Assembly (NCBI GenBank): GCA_950097015.1
Contig: CATNEN010000029.1
Location: forward strand, 2,176,001 to 2,240,000
DNA from: Macrostomum hystrix
Taxonomy: Eukaryota > Platyhelminthes > Macrostomidae
Direction: 5' to 3'
DNA: 64,000 bases
In this document: piece after piece, positions 10,344 to 23,632 of the stretch
How positions within the stretch are numbered: the stretch's first letter is position 1
Layout of the letters: each line of letters opens with the position of its first letter
Position numbers and translations under genes: made by a program
The notes under the pieces: model-generated
Told to the model about the DNA's origin: nothing
The model's input: the letters and a program-made list of their open reading frames with translations, nothing else
Database searches by the model: none

Positions 10344-13300
10344 ATGCTCTCACTCGAAGGCGAACTAGCTGTTGCCACCGGGCACAATGGCCCCGGCCTG
10401 CCGCAGCAGCTGCTGTGGGAGTTGGCCTTCGAGCCGGATCTGCGGCCGAGAGCTCTAGAATCTTTGGCCGATATTGTCCGGACCAGAACAGACGGACTTG
10501 GACACCGCGATTTGCGCCAACTGTTCGAGTCCTTGGCATGCGCTCTGCGCGACCCGGCCTGGCGCATCCGCGGCCTCGCCATCACCATTGCAACGGCTTC
10601 ACTAGAACGAAGCCGACAGTTGGCCGTTGCGCACGTCGGAGTTCTGGCGCCGGCGCTCATTCGTTGCCTCGGCGACCAATCGCCCACGAACAGACACGCC
10701 GCCGCCGGCTGCCTGCGTGGCTTCCTGCAGGCTGCCGAAGACGTCGACGCTGGCTCCGGACTGCTAGCGGCTTTGGCGCAGCACGGCGTCGACTCACCCG
10801 ATCCCGCAGTTCGCCGAGGCGCCTGCTTTGCTCTGGCCAATAGTAGCAGCCGGAGCGGCAGCGGCGGGGGTGGCCTTCGACTCCTCCCTCCGCCGGACCA
10901 GCTGCTGCCAGGACTCGACTTCAGCCCGCTGGTCGCTTCACTAGTGCGATGCCTCGCCACCGGTGATAGCGACGACGACGACGAAGAAAATGCCCTTGAC
11001 GTGGATGCCGTGGAAGATGACCAAGATGCGGAGAACGACGAAGACAACGATGAAGATGACAACTCGGAAGAGGATGACGACAGCGAGAGTGACAGCGACG
11101 ACAATTCGGACGAGAACGATGACGACGAAGCCGCAACCGCGTCACCATTCGCAGCTAAGGCGGACCGAGTCTCCAGCAAGCACACGAACGCGGCCACTCC
11201 AATGACAACATCGGAGGCGGCGGCTAGAGCGCTCGAGGTGCTTGAGGTCGGCCTACCGGCTGGCCAGTTCGCCAAATGCGTCGCCCAGCTGAATCCGCCC
11301 CTGCTGCGCTACTATAATTCTCGGCGAGAGAGCCTCGCCTTCGACTGCCTGCCGGCAGAGCCAGTGGCCGTGCTCGAATCTGGCGACGGCGACTGGCGAC
11401 GCCAGGCTGAGGCAGCCGCTGCGGTGGCCGGGGCCATTCGGCTGCTCCGCCGGCCCGAACTGCTGGTGCCGCGCCTGGGGGATCTCCTGCGCTTCCTGCG
11501 CCGCCTGCTCGATCGGCCGGCTGCAGAGGATGTGGATCGAGGCGGAGTTGCTATGGCAACCCTTGAGGCGCTCTACAGCCTGGTGGACCGGCTTGAGCCG
11601 AGCTGTCTGGAGCCGTCGCTGGTGGCGGCTCTTGACTGCGCCTCCGCCAGGCTCGGTTTGGGCGGCCTGGCCGTGCGCCAGGCCACCGCCCGCCTGGCTC
11701 GGCTGCTCATGCAGCGCCACGGCGCCCAGCGCGTCCTTGACAACGGCTACTTGGCTGTCGGCCTGTCGTCGCGTCATTCTCGCGCCAGAGAGGAAGCGCT
11801 TCAGCTGGCCATTCTGGCGCTCATCACCTTCCCCAGCTCGGACTTTGATCTCGGCAGGCTGTGCACCGCGGTGGCGCCGGCGCTGCACGACCACCGGCGG
11901 ACGGTGCGGCGCGCTGCCATGGAAACCGCCGCCCTGCTAGCCCAGGCGCTGGGACAGGTGAGTTCAATCAAGGTAAAATAAAAGGCTGCGTATAACTACC
12001 TGTACAGTCCATGTACTGGTAGTGCAAATTTTCTACACGAGCAATATCTTTCACAACCAAAGTGAACTGAAGCAATAGGGAATCTTCGGCTGAGATTCGA
12101 ACTCTCGACCTCTTTCATCTTAAATACGAGGAAATGGTTTTAAAACTGAAAACAAAAGACTCTCAATCGCAATGATCTCCGCAGTCCCGTTTGCCTTTGC
12201 TGCTCTCGGCTGTGCGGGATTCGGCGGGTCAGCCGCCTGCGGCGCCACCGGCGGCCCTACTGGAGGCGGTCACTTCTAGACTCGGGCGTCGTCGACTGCC
12301 GCGGCTGGCGTCCGACGGTCTTCTAGTAGAGTACGCCGCTGACGACGCCTTCGAATGGCCCGTTGCTGACCGTCTGGTAGATCTGGAAGACCCCGAAGAC
12401 ACTGGTGAGCCTGGATAACAAATGCCGCTTAAAATAACCGATTTCGAAAAGTCTTTCAGAAAGCCTCTGAGAACTGCTTGACAGGCGAAAAGTTCACAAA
12501 TCTAAAAATTCTCGATTCAGAAGAAACGTAGCGAGAATCGAAGCAAAATACCATTAGGACAACCTTGTTAGATATTGTTATCGTGAACAAAAAATAGCAC
12601 TGGAATCGGCGCGGATATTGAACAGAATCTAGTCAACAACGATGGGCAGAATCGAAGCACTAGCCCTAGCTAGAATCGAAGCAAAAGTTTCAGCTAGAAT
12701 CGAAGCAAAAGTTTCAGCTAGAATCGAAGCAGCATCCGTAGCGAGAATCGAAGCAGCAGCCATAGCTAGAATCGAAGCAGCAGCCGTAGCTAGAATCGAA
12801 GCAGAAGCCGTAGCTAGAATCGAAGCAGCAGCCGTAGCTAGAATCGAAGCAAAATTTTCAGCTGCTTCGGAATAGAATCGAAGCAGCAGCCGTAGCTAGA
12901 ATCGAAGCAGCAGCCGTAGCTAGAATCGAAGCAGCAGCCATAGCTAGAATCGAAGCAGCAGCCATAGCTAGAATCGAAGCAAAATTTTCAGCTGCTTCGG
13001 AATAGAATCGAAGCAGCAGCCGTAGCTAGAATCGAAGCAGCAGCCGTAGCTAGAATCGAAGCAGCAGCCATAGCTAGAATCGAAGCAGCAGCCATAGCTA
13101 GAATCGAAGCAGAAGCCGTCGCTAGAATCGAAGCAGCAGCCGTAGCTAGAATCGAAGCAGCATCCGTAGCTAGAATCGAAGCAGAAGCCGTAGCTAGAAT
13201 CGAAGCAGCAGCCGTAGCTAGAACCGAAGCAGCATCCGTAGCTAGAATCGAAGCAGCAGCCGTAGCTAGAATCGAAGCAGCAGCCGTAGCTAGAATCGAA

Positions 13301-16300
13301 GCAGCATCCGTAGCTAGAATCGAAGCAGCAGCCGTAGCTAGAATCGAAGCAGCAGCCGTAGCTAGAATCGAAGCAGCAGCCGTAGCTAGAATCGAAGCAG
13401 CAGCCGTAGCTAGAATCGAAGCAACATCCGTAGCTAGAATCGAAGCAAAATTTTCAGCTAGAATCGAAGCAGCAGCCGTAGCTAGAATCGAAGCAGCATC
13501 CGTAGCTAGAATCGAAGCAGCAGCCGTAGCTAGAATCGAAGCAGCAGCCGTAGCTAGAATCGAAGCAGCAGCCGTAGCTAGAATCGAAGCAGCAGCCGTA
13601 GCTAGAATCGAAGCAGCAGCCGTAGCTAGAATCGAAGCAGAAGCCGTAGCTAGAATCGAAGCAGCAGCCGTAGCTAGAATCGAAGCAGCATCCGTAGCTA
13701 GAATCGAAGCAGAAGCCGTAGCTAGAATCGAAGCAGCAGCCGTAGCTAGAATCGAAGCAGCAGCCGTAGCTAGAATCGAAGCAGAAGCCGTAGCTAGAAT
13801 CGAAGCAGCAGCCGTAGCTAGAATCGAAGCAGCATCCGTAGCTAGAATCGAAGCAGCAGCCGTAGCTAGGATCGAAGCAGCAGCCTTAGCTAGAATCGAA
13901 GCAACATCCGTAGCTAGAATCGAAGCAAAATTTTCAGCTAGAATCGAAGCAGCAGCCGTAGCTAGAACCGAAGCAGCATCCGTAGCTAGAATCGAAGCAG
14001 CAGCCGTAGCTAGAATCGAAGCAGAAGCCGTAGCTAGAATCGAAGCAGAAGCCGTAGCTAGAATCGAAGCAGCAGCCGTAGCTAGAATCGAAGCAGCATC
14101 CGTAGCTAGAATCGAAGCAGCAGCCGTAGCTAGAATCGAAGCAGCAGCCGTAGCTAGAATCGAAGCAGAAGCCGTAGCTAGAATCGAAGCAGCAGCCGTA
14201 GCTAGAATCGAAGCAGCATCCGTAGCTAGAATCGAAGCAGCAGCCGTAGCTAGAATCGAAGCAGCAGCCTTAGCTAGAATCGAAGCAACATCCGTAGCTA
14301 GAATCGAAGCAAAATTTTCAGCTAGAATCGAAGCAGCAGCCGTAGCTAGAATCGAAGCAGAAGCCGTAGCTAGAATCGAAGCAACATCCGTAGCTATAAT
14401 ATAGAATCGAAGCAAAATTTTCAGCTAGAATCGAAGCAGAAGCCGTAGCTAGAATCGAAGCAGCAGCCGTATCTATGAGAGTAGAATCGAAGCAGCAGCC
14501 GTAGCTAGAATGGAAGCAGCGGCTTTAGCTAGCTGGGTAACTCCAGATCCCAGTTCACAGCTGGGCGCGGAACAAATGTTGCAGCAGATTCAGAGACTGT
14601 TAAAGTGCTTTGAATGCTGGAGCAAACACAGCCAGTCTTCTTGATGGCGTCAAAGCAGCTTAAACCAACTCAGCTCATGGTTTGAGCTCCAGTTGTTTTC
14701 TGATGTAGACACAGCAGCAGCTCGGGATGTGGAGTGTGCCAACATACTCCACAGCAAAGAAAAGGATATTTCATGGTTGGGTAAATTTGTTCAATTCTGA
14801 GAATTTTCAGTAAAGGATCGTAGAATTCAGATCTTCAGAATTTTTAATATTTACGATTAGAAGGGATATTAAAAGGTTGGGATTTTCTAAGTTGGAATAT
14901 TTCTAAATACGGATAAGCTAGGATATTTATAACTTGTATAATCAAAAAGATGGGATATTTAGAAGATGGGATATTTAGAAGATGGGATATTTAGAAGATG
15001 GGATATTTAGAAGATGGGATATTTAGAAGATGGGATATTTAGAAGATGGGATATTTAGAAGATGGGATATTTAGAAGATGGGATATTTAGAAGATGGGAT
15101 ATTTAGAAGATGGGATATTTAGAAGATGGGATATTTAGAAGATGGGATATTTAGAAGATGGGATATATTTAATATTTGGATCCGGAGCTGGGATTCATAA
15201 GTTTATTCAGTATTTGGGAGTTACAAAATTTTGATTGTTCTCGGTAAGTCGCAGCAGTTTTATCCCTAAATGAATTCGCAGGAACAGCAGCAAGTCGCAA
15301 CTACAGCGCCGGACGATCGCTCAAGACGGCAAAGTTTCCATGGCAGGAGCAGCTAGAGCAGCAGCAGCAGCAGCAGCCGCAGCCGACAAGCAAAGCCGAA
15401 AATACCTGGGGTATTATTTCCATTTTAATTTCGGATTCTATCATCCAGTGGTCGTAACTATGTCAACACGGGTTTTACCCTAGTGGTTAGAGTGTCGGAC
15501 TCACGACTTAAAGGTCTGGGGTTCGATTCTTGACTCCGCTGTAACAATATGTGTCATTTTGCAAGACGCTTAACTGTGATTTGCCTGAGCACTAAGGCCC
15601 CTGAGCTCGATTCCGCGGCCACGCCACATTCATTTCCCTGTACCATGAGGGCCAACCTCCAAGGCACAGTGAGAAATGACTGACCATGAGAAACTCAGGG
15701 CAGATGTACACACCTGTGTGAGCGTGTGCCTGCTCACGGTATTTGTGTGCGTGTGTGCTCAGGAGTCAGCGAAATGTGGCGAAATGTACGTCGCGCAATA
15801 GCTGCGGCTGTGCTGTCGGCTGCACGTCTGCCACAATTGGGACAGGTTTAATCAATTACTCTGATTTCGATTTTGATTTTCTAAATTGAGAACTTTGAGA
15901 ACTGTTTCTAATATTTTTGTTAAAACAAAGCAATTCCTGTGCAACAACAGAACTGGCACGGTTGCAGTGGCGCCGGTAACTTAAAAGTGCAAAGCAGCGC
16001 CGGCTATTTTTTTCTAACCATTCTTTTTTTGTCTCACTTGGCGACCCAGCTGCACCGGCAAAATTTCGGTGCCTCTCTCCTTCTTTCTCTCTCTCTCCCT
16101 TCTCTTCTGCCAATCGGCAATTCAGCAGCAGCAGTCACAAACACTGCCTTTAAGTCACCCCACCTTTGTCGCCTATGCTGCTGCTGCTGCTGAAGAGATT
16201 ATAGGCGAGTACTTTACTCTCCCATGTCCAGCTAACACTCACCCGCTGAGTTGCACTTGTCTTCCTCAATTCTCTCCCCAATGTTCCTCTCTGCCTCATA

Positions 16301-19300
16301 CACACACTGTGTGTGGTGGCATCTCCTTTGTCTGCTCTCCCCTAGTGTTTCGCCTAGCCGTCAGAGCTTCATGATACTTCATTGTCTCGCATGCCATCTC
16401 AACCAAATTAAGTTTAACCTACCCGTACAAATCTCTAGCATCGATTGGTAGCTAGCTTTATTGAAGATACTATTCTCAATTACTCAATGTTATTCAATTG
16501 TCTCGAATTGTTCCACGTGTACTTTTAAACTCCTGACAACTGTACGCATTCTACCATCTACTTGAGACAAAGAGACAGGGGACTAGAATGAGATCCATTG
16601 AAGGGAGAGGAGATCCATAGAGGGGAGTATTATCCGTGGATATACTCCCCCTGTACCCTGTTATCCCAGTCAGCATCTACTCCCCTCTGTCTCCTGTTAT
16701 CCCAGTCAGCATCTACTCCCCTCTGTCTCCTGTTATCCCAGTCAGCATCTACTCCCCTCTGTGTCCTGTTATCCCAGTCAGCATCTACTCCCCTGTTATC
16801 CCAGTCAGCATCTACTCCCCCCTGTTTCCTGTTATCCCAGTCAGCATCTACTCCCCTCTGTGTCCTGTTATCCCAGTCAGCATCTACTCCCCTCTGTGTC
16901 CTGTTATCCCAGTCAGCATCTACTCCCCTCTGTGTCCTGTTATCCCAGTCGGCATCTACTCCCCTCTGTGTCCTGTTATCCCAGTCAGCATCTACTCCCC
17001 CCTGTTTCCTGTTATCCCAGTCAGCATCTACTCCCCTCTGTGTCCTGTTATCCCAGTCAGCATCTACTCCCCTCTGTCTCCTGTTATCCCAGTCAGCATC
17101 TACTCCCCTCTGTGTCCTGTTATCCCAGTCAGCATCTACTCCCCCCTGTCTCCTGTTATCCCAGTCAGCATCTACTCCCCTCTGTGTCCTGTTATCCCAG
17201 TCAGCATCTACTCCCCCCTGTCTCCTGTTATCCCAGTCAGCATCTACTCCCCCCTGTCTCCTGTTATCCCAGTCAGCATCTACTCCCCCCTGTCTCCTGT
17301 TATCCCAGTCAGCATCTACTCCCCTCTGTGTCCTGTTATCCCAGTCAGCATCTACCCCTGTCTCTCTTATCCCCATAAAGCAAAGGACAATGAGCTCTGG
17401 TTCGCTAAATCCCCTTTTGGCAGTGACATCCCAGCTGTTGTTCAGCGAGCCTTAACCAGCAAAAGTGACCGGAGTAAAATGTGCGCTCTCTCCAATCTTG
17501 ATGGGGTGGGTGTAGTGCGTCCGTTTCAGCAGCGAAAAAGCTTTGCAAACAAGGCCTGCAACTGCCCCATACCCCTCTGTCACAGAGTAGAAGTGAGATC
17601 AAACATAGGGAGTGTATGGCCGCAGACAGAGCGGGAGACATTGTGTGTGAAGAGACTAGAATTAACCGGAACAATGCACTGTCCCGATTCTGGTATAGCC
17701 AGGTAAACGCTCGATTAGACTTGGCCCAGAGCTTCTGTTTTGTGGGCATTTTTCTTGGAAAAAATTTACTTTCCACCTGTTTGTATCGACGAAAATCACG
17801 TTCTATTTATAGTCTGTTTTTGTTAATTTTTGTCTAATTCGCTCATTTCAGCTACAGTTCCGCAGACAGCTGCCCAACCAGAGGATGCCCTGGTGAGTTT
17901 AGCATGCGTGCACAAAATTAAACCTATTTTTTCTTTGCTGCCTACTTACCACTAGGTCAGTAGAGCACTTAGAATGTACGAGCTGCTTATTCCACCCCAG
18001 CCCGCAGTAAAACAGGCCAGACAGCCGGGAAACTCAGCATCGAGGCGCAAAGCATTTAAACTGTTCGACGAGGCTGCGAAACAACAATCGGTTGGGGTAA
18101 AGTGAGTGCTGCTAGATGCTCCGCATGGCCCTTTTAAACGGTTAAATAATTCAGATTGGATCACAGACAATCATTCTCGATAATCCACTGACATTGGATC
18201 ACAGACAATCATTCTCAATAATCCACTGACATTGGATCACAGACAATCATTCTCGATAATCCACTGACATTGGATCACAGACAATCATTCTCAATAATCC
18301 ACTGACATTGGATCACAGACAATCATTCTCGATAATCCACTGACATTGGATCACAGACAATCATTCTCGATAATTCACTGACATTGGATCACAGACAATC
18401 ATTCTCGATAATCCACTGACATTGGATCACAGACAATCATTCTCGATAATCCACTCACATTGGATCACAGACAATCATTGTCGATAATCCGCTGACATTA
18501 GATCACAGACAATCATTCTCGATAATCCTCTGACATTAGATCACAGACAATCATTCTCGATAATCCTCTGACATTAGATCACAGACAATCATTCTCGATA
18601 ATCCGCTGACATTGGATCATTGTTGTTATTTTACAAATTGTTATTTGTCAATCAAAGTTGACGACAACTCTGACCTCGATAACCCATGGTGTCCCCACCT
18701 TCAGCAGCAATCCATTGTACACTAGCCGCAGCGTTCGTCGTTCAGCCGACTACACTCTGTTGCCGTCTCACATGCATCCGCAACAGCTGCAGCAGCAGCA
18801 TCAGCAGCAGCAGGGCCCACGTGATCAGAACCAGCAGCATCAGCAGCCGCAGGTCAAGATGCCCCGCAGTGGCCCAGTAGGCAGCAGGCCTAGTCTGCAG
18901 CAGATGATTCAGCTGACGATGGACGCTGAGCTTGATGGCCCGGTGGCTGACCGGGTCATGCGAGGTAAGCTTTGTTTCTCATGGAGACAATTGGCAAATA
19001 GACAAATGGACACAAGTGTTTACGGGGTGTACAATCGGTTGACTGACATACAATCCTGGGTGTACAATCGGTTGACTGACATACAATCCTGGGTGTACAA
19101 TCGGTTGACTGACATACAATCCTGGGTGTACAATCGGTTGACTGACATACAATCCTGCAGGGTGTACAATCGGTTGAATGACATACAATCCTGGGTGTAC
19201 AATCGGTTGACTGACATTGACTTATCTTGATTTGACTTATCTGCAGGGCGGTCCGACGGACGCAGCGGGGAGGCGGGAGTCGCCCATTCCGCTAATCCCT

Positions 19301-22300
19301 GAAAGACCCGCAATCGGCCGATGGCGCGGGACCAGTAAGGGAGGTCCGTGTTCGGTCCTTCCTGCAGCTTGTTCCTCGCTGGGGAAGAAAGAGGCTCGTC
19401 TGGTAGCCCTTAGGAACCGGACGAGCCGCGGGATGTTCTCGGATCTGCAAACATCGTCCATGGATGGGTTTGGTCCGAGGTGATTAAGCCTCTCTCTGGT
19501 GAAGAAAGGGCAGTGGCAGACGAAGTGCAGGGCATCCTCGTCCTCAAGGTTGCAGAAAGGGCACAGCTCACTCCGGAGGTCTCCACGGAGGAAACAGTGT
19601 CTGGCGTAGCAGCCATGGCCCGTGAGGGTCATGGTGAGGGCCCGGATGTCCTTCCGGGTCTGGTTCAGAAAGACCTTCCGGAGCCGAGCGGATGGCACTG
19701 GAACTGCCGCTTTGGATTGGCGGCAGTTAGTGGTGCTTCTCCACCGGGTAAGATGGAGGTTGGCAGTCCAATCATTAATCTGACGATAAATGACGGTGCT
19801 CGGAATCGGAGCCGGGGGGGAGGGGCCCGGCGCAGAGCTGGCTCCTCCCTGCTTGGCCAGGTGGTCAGCAAGCTCGTTACCAGGGAAACCGGCGTGCCCT
19901 GGTATCCACTGAAGTCTGACGGTATTCTTACCGGCCAGGTTATTGAGCTGCCGGACACAGTCGGAGACTGTCCGGGAGGTTGTGGTGGTGTGACAGAGGG
20001 CTTGCAGAGCAGCCTGACTGTCCGAGTGAAAGATGATAGTCCTGCCTGAGATGTTTTTCTCATTCAACTCCGCAGCGCAGGAGCTGATGGCCAGGACCTC
20101 GTTCTGGAAAACGCTCGAGGATTTTCCAGTGTGTTGGGCGTGTGTGGCGACAACACGTCCGTTGATAAGGATACAGACCCCGAAGCCAGCGGAGCCATCC
20201 TTCATGGATCCGTCCGTGTAGCAGTGGACCTCCTGGGTGTTCCAGTGGTCGCTAACTTGGTCCCTGGTGGGGATGAGAACCTTAAAGCGCTGAAGGAGGT
20301 TGAGCGAGCACGGTTCACCGTCCGTAAGGACATTGATTCCGTTGCTCGCACCCAAGTCTCTCAGGCAAAGGTCCGTGTGCGGCAGGAGCTTTCGCTTCGC
20401 TGCCGCTCGTTGGGGGACGAAACGCACACCGGCATCAAGGAGACGCCGGGCGGTTTTTGCCGCCTCCCCGCGGATAAAGATATCGAGCGGGAGGATGTTC
20501 AAGAAGGCGTTGAGGCCATCGAAGGGGGCGGATGGCGGGGCGCTCATGATCGTCCGACATGCGCGACCTTGCACTCTCCGAAGAGTCTCATGGCAGGTCT
20601 TAAGCTGCAGGGCACTTGCCCAGATCAGTCCGGCGTACGAGACAGCCGGCCTGACCATAGCAGTGTAGATCCACCATAGGCGTTTGGGGGTGAGACCCCA
20701 CGTGTTGCCCACCGCCCTGCGCAGCTGCGCCAGGATCGCAAAGGCCTTTTTGGCTTTGGCATGGACATGAGGAGTCCAGCTGAGCCTGTGATCGAGCGTT
20801 ATGCCCAGGCATTTAGTTTGCTTCTAGAAGGTGATGTCCTTTCCATACAACTGCAGGGGGCGAGGTTGACTGACATACAATCCTGGGTGCACAATCGGTT
20901 GACTGACATACAATCCTGCAGGGTGTACAATCGGTTGACTGACATACAATCCTGCAGGGTGTACAATCGGTTGACTGACATACAATCCTGGGTGTACAAC
21001 AGCTTGACTGACATACAATCATAGGTGTACAAGTGTTTGACTGACATACAAATGTATAGTTATGTGGGGTGTATGACCATTCTTCCCAAAATACAAATAT
21101 ACTTGTGTGGGCTGAACTACACACAGACGGAAGCAGCCAAAAAAAGGCTATAAAGTGTCTGGATAAACCATCTTATCCGATAGGCCAGTATACAGGTAGC
21201 ATCAGAAGTGGTCAAATATGCGTCGCCACAGCATCTTTACTAGCGCGAGTAGTGTCCTCAAATCTATTATTATCAGCTGCTCAGCTAAAACAAAAAAGGA
21301 AATAGTTGCTATCGCCGCTGCTCTCTCTATAGTCGATGAGGCTTCATTCATAAATTAATCCCATCTGCTGCTGGCACGCTTAATTATTAACGGGATCCTA
21401 CTCCGGGTCAAACAACAGAAATCAGTTTATAAGCGCACAGCTGTGATTTAGGTAGCTTCTAAAACCAGTGAGCCGAGGACTGCGTTGGTTGCCAAGGGGA
21501 ATGGACTCCAGTCTAACCGCTGTACCACTTCAGCTGAACCAACAACAGCGCAGAGCTCTTCATAAAGCCGCTATCTATGAGCAGCGGAATGCAGTGGTAG
21601 ATCCCCAGTGTGCGATGCCCAATGCTCGCGGTAAATGCCATATTCTCATCCTGCATGGCTCGTATCCAATCACAAATCTTAGAGCTCATAGAGGCGACTC
21701 AGTCTGTACTACTCTCTCTATCTGTGAACAGTGAGCAGGTGGGACTTACTCTCTGCGTGCTCACTGCGCTGTTGCGTGCGAGTATAGAGAAAAAGCAACG
21801 CAAGCCTTGTAGAATAGAGGCCCCCTGTTGCTTGTTTTGGCCTCTTTATCACAAAGAGAGAGCTTTCTTTCGATCAGTCCTCCAGTCAAAAGTGACTAAA
21901 AGAGGGCAGAAGAAGCGAGGCGTTGAGTGGTCCGCTCGCCCTCGCCCAGGCTGACTTCGCTACAAAAGTGCCGGCAAAGAACCGCCGACAGCATTTATTG
22001 TTTTGCGTTTCACTGGCCTACAAAAGTCTGCCTATAGAAGTAAAGAAGAAAGCACACAGCCAGGTGAAAGAGAGGAAGAGAGAGCGTAGCATCGGGACTT
22101 TCACCACAAATGGTGAAACAAGACGACCAGTTGAGCGCTACAAAATGCTGGACCAACTCTCAGTGCCGAATTGAGCAGTCTCCCTTCAACACGCCAGTGA
22201 GGAGGTGAGGAGAAAAATAACTTCAATCCCCACTCCGAGATGGGCTGCGGCTCATCGAATGTCGCCAGTCCAACTCGTCGACGAGCTAGCGTTGCGGCCG

Positions 22301-23504
22301 GCAACGGCAAGCAGCCTGTGATGGCGACACCGCCGCCGCCTCCGCCGCCTCCGCCTCCGCCTCCGCCTCCGCCAAAGTCGGCATCACCGCCGCTGTCGCG
22401 TCAGCAACCGCAGCAAAGTCGGCTACCCTTGCCAGCTAAGGCAGCTACTTCCAGCAGAGACAGCCGAGTCTCCAGTGGAGAAAGCGCCACTGAGAGCAGA
22501 GAAGAAGCTGCAGGGGAGAAGCTGCCTGGCCATGGTTTTTCATTAAGTTCAGCGACGCCACTTCCACCGGTGCATCCGGCTCCGCCTCCTCCGCCGCCTT
22601 TGCGGATGCCGCCGCCGCCGCTAGAATCAGTTGGCGAGGCAACCCAAACTGCCAGTAAATCTCTACCGCTTTCATCCAGGCTTCAGTTTCAGTTTGTAGA
22701 TGGGAAGAGATGGGAATTCACAAGCCCCAGTCCACCTAGCAGCTAAGTTCGTGTACATGGAGGAGTTCTGGGGCGAGAAGCGCAAATGCAGCGAGTGTAT
22801 GATTTCAAAGCATTTTTACACTCCACCTTGTCCCCTGCTAATGATTAGAGACAGATAGACATCAACGGGAAATGTATAGTTGGGATTTAGGAAGACCTCT
22901 ACTGCAGCCACTCCTATTGTCTCTCTTTGCATTTGATCTACTTTTCATACCCTCCCCCGAAAAGGTTCGGAATGGGTTGGAGAGGATGACGAGAGTGAGA
23001 CTGAGCTCGCCTGTTTCACGTTGCAGTTGATGAAGCAAATCTGTGCTCACACGCTCTCTATTCCTACACCCACCTACTCCCGTGCAGACAGACAGGCATT
23101 AGTTAGAATGCAAATCAATCGATTTGACCCAACAACTTGCATTGCTGTGCTCAGCTCACCCACACACACACTCTCTACGATACCAAGAGAGGTGAGGGTG
23201 GGCGATGGAAATAGAATTACAAAGAGAGGCAGACAGCCAGACAGACAGGTCAGTGAGAGCAGCGCGTCAGATCCTCTCTCTAACCCTCTCGCTCTCGCTT
23301 TGTAATTTCCTCCATTTGAGCCCTCGGCCTGCAGTAGCATAAAAGGCTGCCATATTGGGGAAGAATTGGGGAATAACGAAGACAAAGGTGAAGTGAGCGG
23401 TGGAAAATTTTTTATAGGGCCAGGTTGAGAAGAGAAATCACGCATCGTTTGACTGCAAATGTAGCTGCAGTGCCTTCTGCTTGGCAGGTTTCTATCCTAG
23501 TCGT

Positions 23505-23550
<46 letters not shown>

Positions 23551-23597
23551 TGTCGATGGCGGCTGGCGGACTGAGGGGAGGCTCCGACACATTCCAG

Positions 23598-23632
<35 letters not shown>

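Noticed and set aside
10241-11275. 344-codon minus-strand Ser-rich frame opposite TOGARAM1 exon 1
   Set aside because: Shadow of the GC-rich exon; the Ser run is the complement of the acidic GAT/GAC/GAA stretch.
12988-14415. 475-codon minus-strand open frame encoding an Ala/Ser/Ile/Leu octapeptide repeat
   Set aside because: It is a stop-free reading of the 24-bp intronic minisatellite; no splice sites, codon bias or conserved ends support a protein.
16630-17706. Overlapping open frames of 200-356 codons on both strands
   Set aside because: All are translations of the 36-bp minisatellite in TOGARAM1 intron 3, with only short unrelated tails.
18144-18618. CRISPR-like array of regular repeats
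   Set aside because: Units are contiguous with no unique spacers, and the window is a metazoan genome with introns. The same reasoning applies to all other arrays here.
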